A stretch of DNA of 64,000 bases from assembly GCA_944323725.1 (NCBI GenBank), contig CALUTP010000015.1, positions 1 to 64,000 of the forward strand, read 5' to 3'. A model generated the notes under the pieces. It did not search any database and was not told the origin of the DNA. It worked only from the letters and a program-made list of their open reading frames with translations. This document shows positions 62,140-64,000 of this stretch, one piece after another. A program made the position numbers and the translations under genes. The stretch's first letter is position 1; each line of letters starts with the position of its first letter. The DNA comes from Candidatus Gastranaerophilales bacterium (GTDB lineage Bacteria; Cyanobacteriota; Vampirovibrionia; Gastranaerophilales; Gastranaerophilaceae).

Positions 62140-63279
62140 TTACTTAATAGCTTCTTCCTGTTTTTTTTGTTGCTGTATTTTTCTTTTTCTCCGTCTCATT
62201 AAATCAACAAAAGCCTCAAGTCTTGTTAAATAACCTGCCTTACCAGTCTGTTCATCCATAATTAATGGTAAAATTGGTATATCACAATTTGCTCTCATTG
62301 CTGGAAAAATATTCTGCGACATTATTTCCGGCATACAAGTAAATGGACTTATATGAATGATTCCATCAATACCTCTTTCATTTGCATATGCAACATCTGA
62401 TACACATTCAAGTGCATCTCCGCCAATATCTCTCATAAGGTAAGGCTTTGCAAGTCTATTTGCTCTTTGTAGGTGAGTCTCTCCTTTTCTAAATGCTTTT
62501 GGAATGATTGCATCCTTTAAAAAGCTGCTAACTGTAAGGCTTTTTCTAGTTTGAACACCCATTTTACCAAGTTCTTTTACAATATCCTGATTAGAAAATT
62601 TATCGCACACAAGGTAAATTTCGCCTGTTATATCAACATAAAGCACTTCTTTATTAGGATTGTATTTTGTTTTATCCATTTCAGCAAAAGCGAGTTTCTT
62701 TGCTTTGTTTAACTGACGAGTTGTCATAGCTCCATCTATAATTTTTAAAGCTTTAATAAAATGCTTTTCAGCTTCTCCATATGTCATTTCTCTCGCTCTA
62801 TAATATGACAATTTTGTTTCTAAATCGTCTAGAATAAATACTTTTCTCATAGCAAGTATAATAGCTCTTAAAAATAATACTGGATCATTCTTCCCGCTAA
62901 TTTGTTTTAGGAAATTGTACATTCCCTTAATTCCATCATATAGAGTTAATTCAATATAATTTGCTTTATAACCCATATCAGAAAGTGCATTTTTAATGCA
63001 GGCTCCATATTCTCCAAGTCTGCAAATTCCAGGTGATGAAATCATTGCAACATAATCCGCACCACCTTCAACAGCTTCAATAAAGTTACCTAAAATTAAT
63101 TTATATGGAAGGCATATTGCTTCAGGAGAGTGTTTTGTCCCAAGAGAAAGTGTTTTTTTGCTTGTATATGGCGGGATAAAAGGTTCAACACCCACTTTTC
63201 TAAGTGCTGCTGCCCAAGCTATATATATTGTTCCCATATGAGGAAATGCTACTTTTATTTTTTTATTGTCTTTTTTCAT
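62140..63279 (-). CDS. 2-hydroxyacyl-CoA dehydratase activase-related protein (DUF2229/HgdB-like)
   Basis: 379 residues. The blocks VAFPHMGTIYIAWAAALRKVGVEPFIPP, SPEAICLPYKLILGNFIEAVEGGADYV, SSPGICRLGEYGACIKNAL (with the conserved Cys-x-G-x-Y) and HISPFTCMPEIM match the CoA-substrate-specific activase-related / DUF2229 family. It lacks the ASKHA activase ATPase domain found in larger homologues. Members may bind an iron-sulfur cluster, but the substrate is unknown. Follows the gcvPB gene by 13 bases. Confidence 0.75.
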   Translation of the reverse strand: MKKDNKKIKVAFPHMGTIYIAWAAALRKVGVEPFIPPYTSKKTLSLGTKHSPEAICLPYKLILGNFIEAVEGGADYVAMISSPGICRLGEYGACIKNALSDMGYKANYIELTLYDGIKGMYNFLKQISGKNDPVLFLRAIILAMRKVFILDDLETKLSYYRAREMTYGEAEKHFIKALKIIDGAMTTRQLNKAKKLAFAEMDKTKYNPNKEVLYVDITGEIYLVCDKFSNQDIVKELGKMGVQTRKSLTVSSFLKDAIIPKAFRKGETHLQRANRLAKPYLMRDIGGDALECVSDVAYANERGIDGIIHISPFTCMPEIMSQNIFPAMRANCDIPILPLIMDEQTGKAGYLTRLEAFVDLMRRRKRKIQQQKKQEEAIK

Positions 63280-63292
63280 ATTGATTTGCTTT

Positions 63293-64000
63293 CTAGTTTA
63301 ATTCTGTACTTACGAATTTTAAATCAGGATGCCTTGCTGCAAGTGTTTCATCAACTCGTTTTACCGGTGTGTTGTGTGGTGCTGATAAAACTATTTCAGG
63401 AGTCTTTTCTGCTTCTTTTGCAATTTTTATCATTATTTCAGCAAACTCATCCAATTTTTGTCTGGTTTCTGATTCTGTTGGCTCAATCATAAGAGCTTCA
63501 TGTACTATCAACGGGAAATAAACAGTTGGAGGATGTATATTCCCGTCCATAAGCCTTTTAGCTATATTAAGTGTAGATACTCCATAATTTTCTTTTTGAT
63601 ATTCGCCTGATAGCACAAATTCATGCATACATGGTTCATTATATGGTAAGTTATAGTATTTCTTAAGTTTTTCTTTCAGATAATTTGCATTTAATACAGC
63701 ATCTTCTGTTGCATTTTTAAGGTTTGTGCCCATCATAAGTATATATGCATATGCTCTTACTAGTACACCAAAATTGCCATAAAAAGATTTAACTGAACCT
63801 ATTGAGTTTATTATATTGTAATTTCTATAGTATTTTTCACCATTAAATTCAATTACAGGGGCAGGTAAAAATTGTTTTAGTTCTTCGACTACCCCAACAG
63901 GTCCTGCACCAGGCCCTCCTCCTCCATGAGGAGTTGCAAATGTCTTATGCAAATTGAGGTGTACAACGTCAAAACCCATAAGTTTTGGATTAGTATAACC
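63293..64000 (-). CDS. gcvPB: glycine dehydrogenase (decarboxylating) subunit 2, 5' end outside window
   Basis: The visible C-terminal 235 residues extend past the window edge (GYTNPKL precedes the ATG at 63979, so that ATG is internal). PLP lysine in [22 protein letters not shown], then [37 protein letters not shown], typical of GcvPB, the P-protein subunit of the glycine cleavage system in two-subunit form. Residues after GAGPVGV continue with the expected order. The first about 250 residues are missing. With the HgdB-like gene 13 bases downstream it may be co-transcribed. Confidence 0.93.
   Translation of the reverse strand, partial: GYTNPKLMGFDVVHLNLHKTFATPHGGGGPGAGPVGVVEELKQFLPAPVIEFNGEKYYRNYNIINSIGSVKSFYGNFGVLVRAYAYILMMGTNLKNATEDAVLNANYLKEKLKKYYNLPYNEPCMHEFVLSGEYQKENYGVSTLNIAKRLMDGNIHPPTVYFPLIVHEALMIEPTESETRQKLDEFAEIMIKIAKEAEKTPEIVLSAPHNTPVKRVDETLAARHPDLKFVSTELN

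Overview
The window is AT-rich bacterial chromosome that looks like a gut Gastranaerophilales (Melainabacteria / Vampirovibrionia, the non-photosynthetic sisters of Cyanobacteria). The assignment is inference from gene content: fermentative pyruvate:ferredoxin oxidoreductase, a prepilin with a KAFTLAETLITLGIIG-type N-terminus, a full three-domain NifU with NifS but no nitrogenase, a TIGR03960 radical SAM gene next to RNase E/G, short GSI glutamine synthetase, flagellar parts, and outer-membrane genes (LolA-like, AsmA-like) that imply a diderm cell.

Layout. 1-245: the tail of a probable site-specific recombinase runs into the 3' end of tRNA-Asn, which looks like the edge of an integrated element lying to the left. 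336-13500: housekeeping genes (ABC exporter, Bax-inhibitor family, mtaB, PFOR, rlmD) mixed with lineage-specific proteins, then a prepilin divergent from an XRE regulator across a 48-bp dyad. 13569-13783: tRNA-Val and tRNA-Ala. 13793-25117: a 13-gene, two-armed cluster resembling aryl polyene (APE) clusters: two ACPs, two ketosynthases, a chain-length factor, ketoreductase, adenylating enzyme, two hot-dog dehydratase domains (both as fusions), thioesterase, two acyltransferases, LolA-like carrier and MMPL exporter. 25125-32709: TPR, PHP phosphoesterase, sigma factor, recN, and a fliJ-fliK-flgE-like operon.

32841-36894: GH38 mannosidase, a tandem pair of nearly identical small-RNA-like units each with its own terminator, and glnA. 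37222-40973: DUF512 radical SAM, PadR and BlaI regulators, and an exported protein. 41024-44306: three GT-D-fold glycosyltransferase paralogues, two interrupted at homopolymer tracts (one a 13-G run), the picture of a phase-variable surface-glycan locus of higher GC than its surroundings. 44399-50425: radical SAM, RNase E/G and small envelope proteins. 50417-64000: glmU, nifU-nifS, an AAA+ ATPase, a repeat-containing exported protein, a giant AsmA-like protein, miaA, membrane protein, an HgdB-like protein and the 3' part of gcvPB.

How they connect: the APE-like cluster, LolA/MMPL/AsmA-like proteins, GT-D locus and exported repeat proteins all serve the cell surface. Window-wide patterns of interest are many genes with a -10 hexamer exactly 6-7 bases before the ATG and no Shine-Dalgarno (predicted leaderless mRNAs), a short shared N-terminal motif on otherwise unrelated proteins, and an undescribed 'LE..vFG' repeat in two exported proteins.
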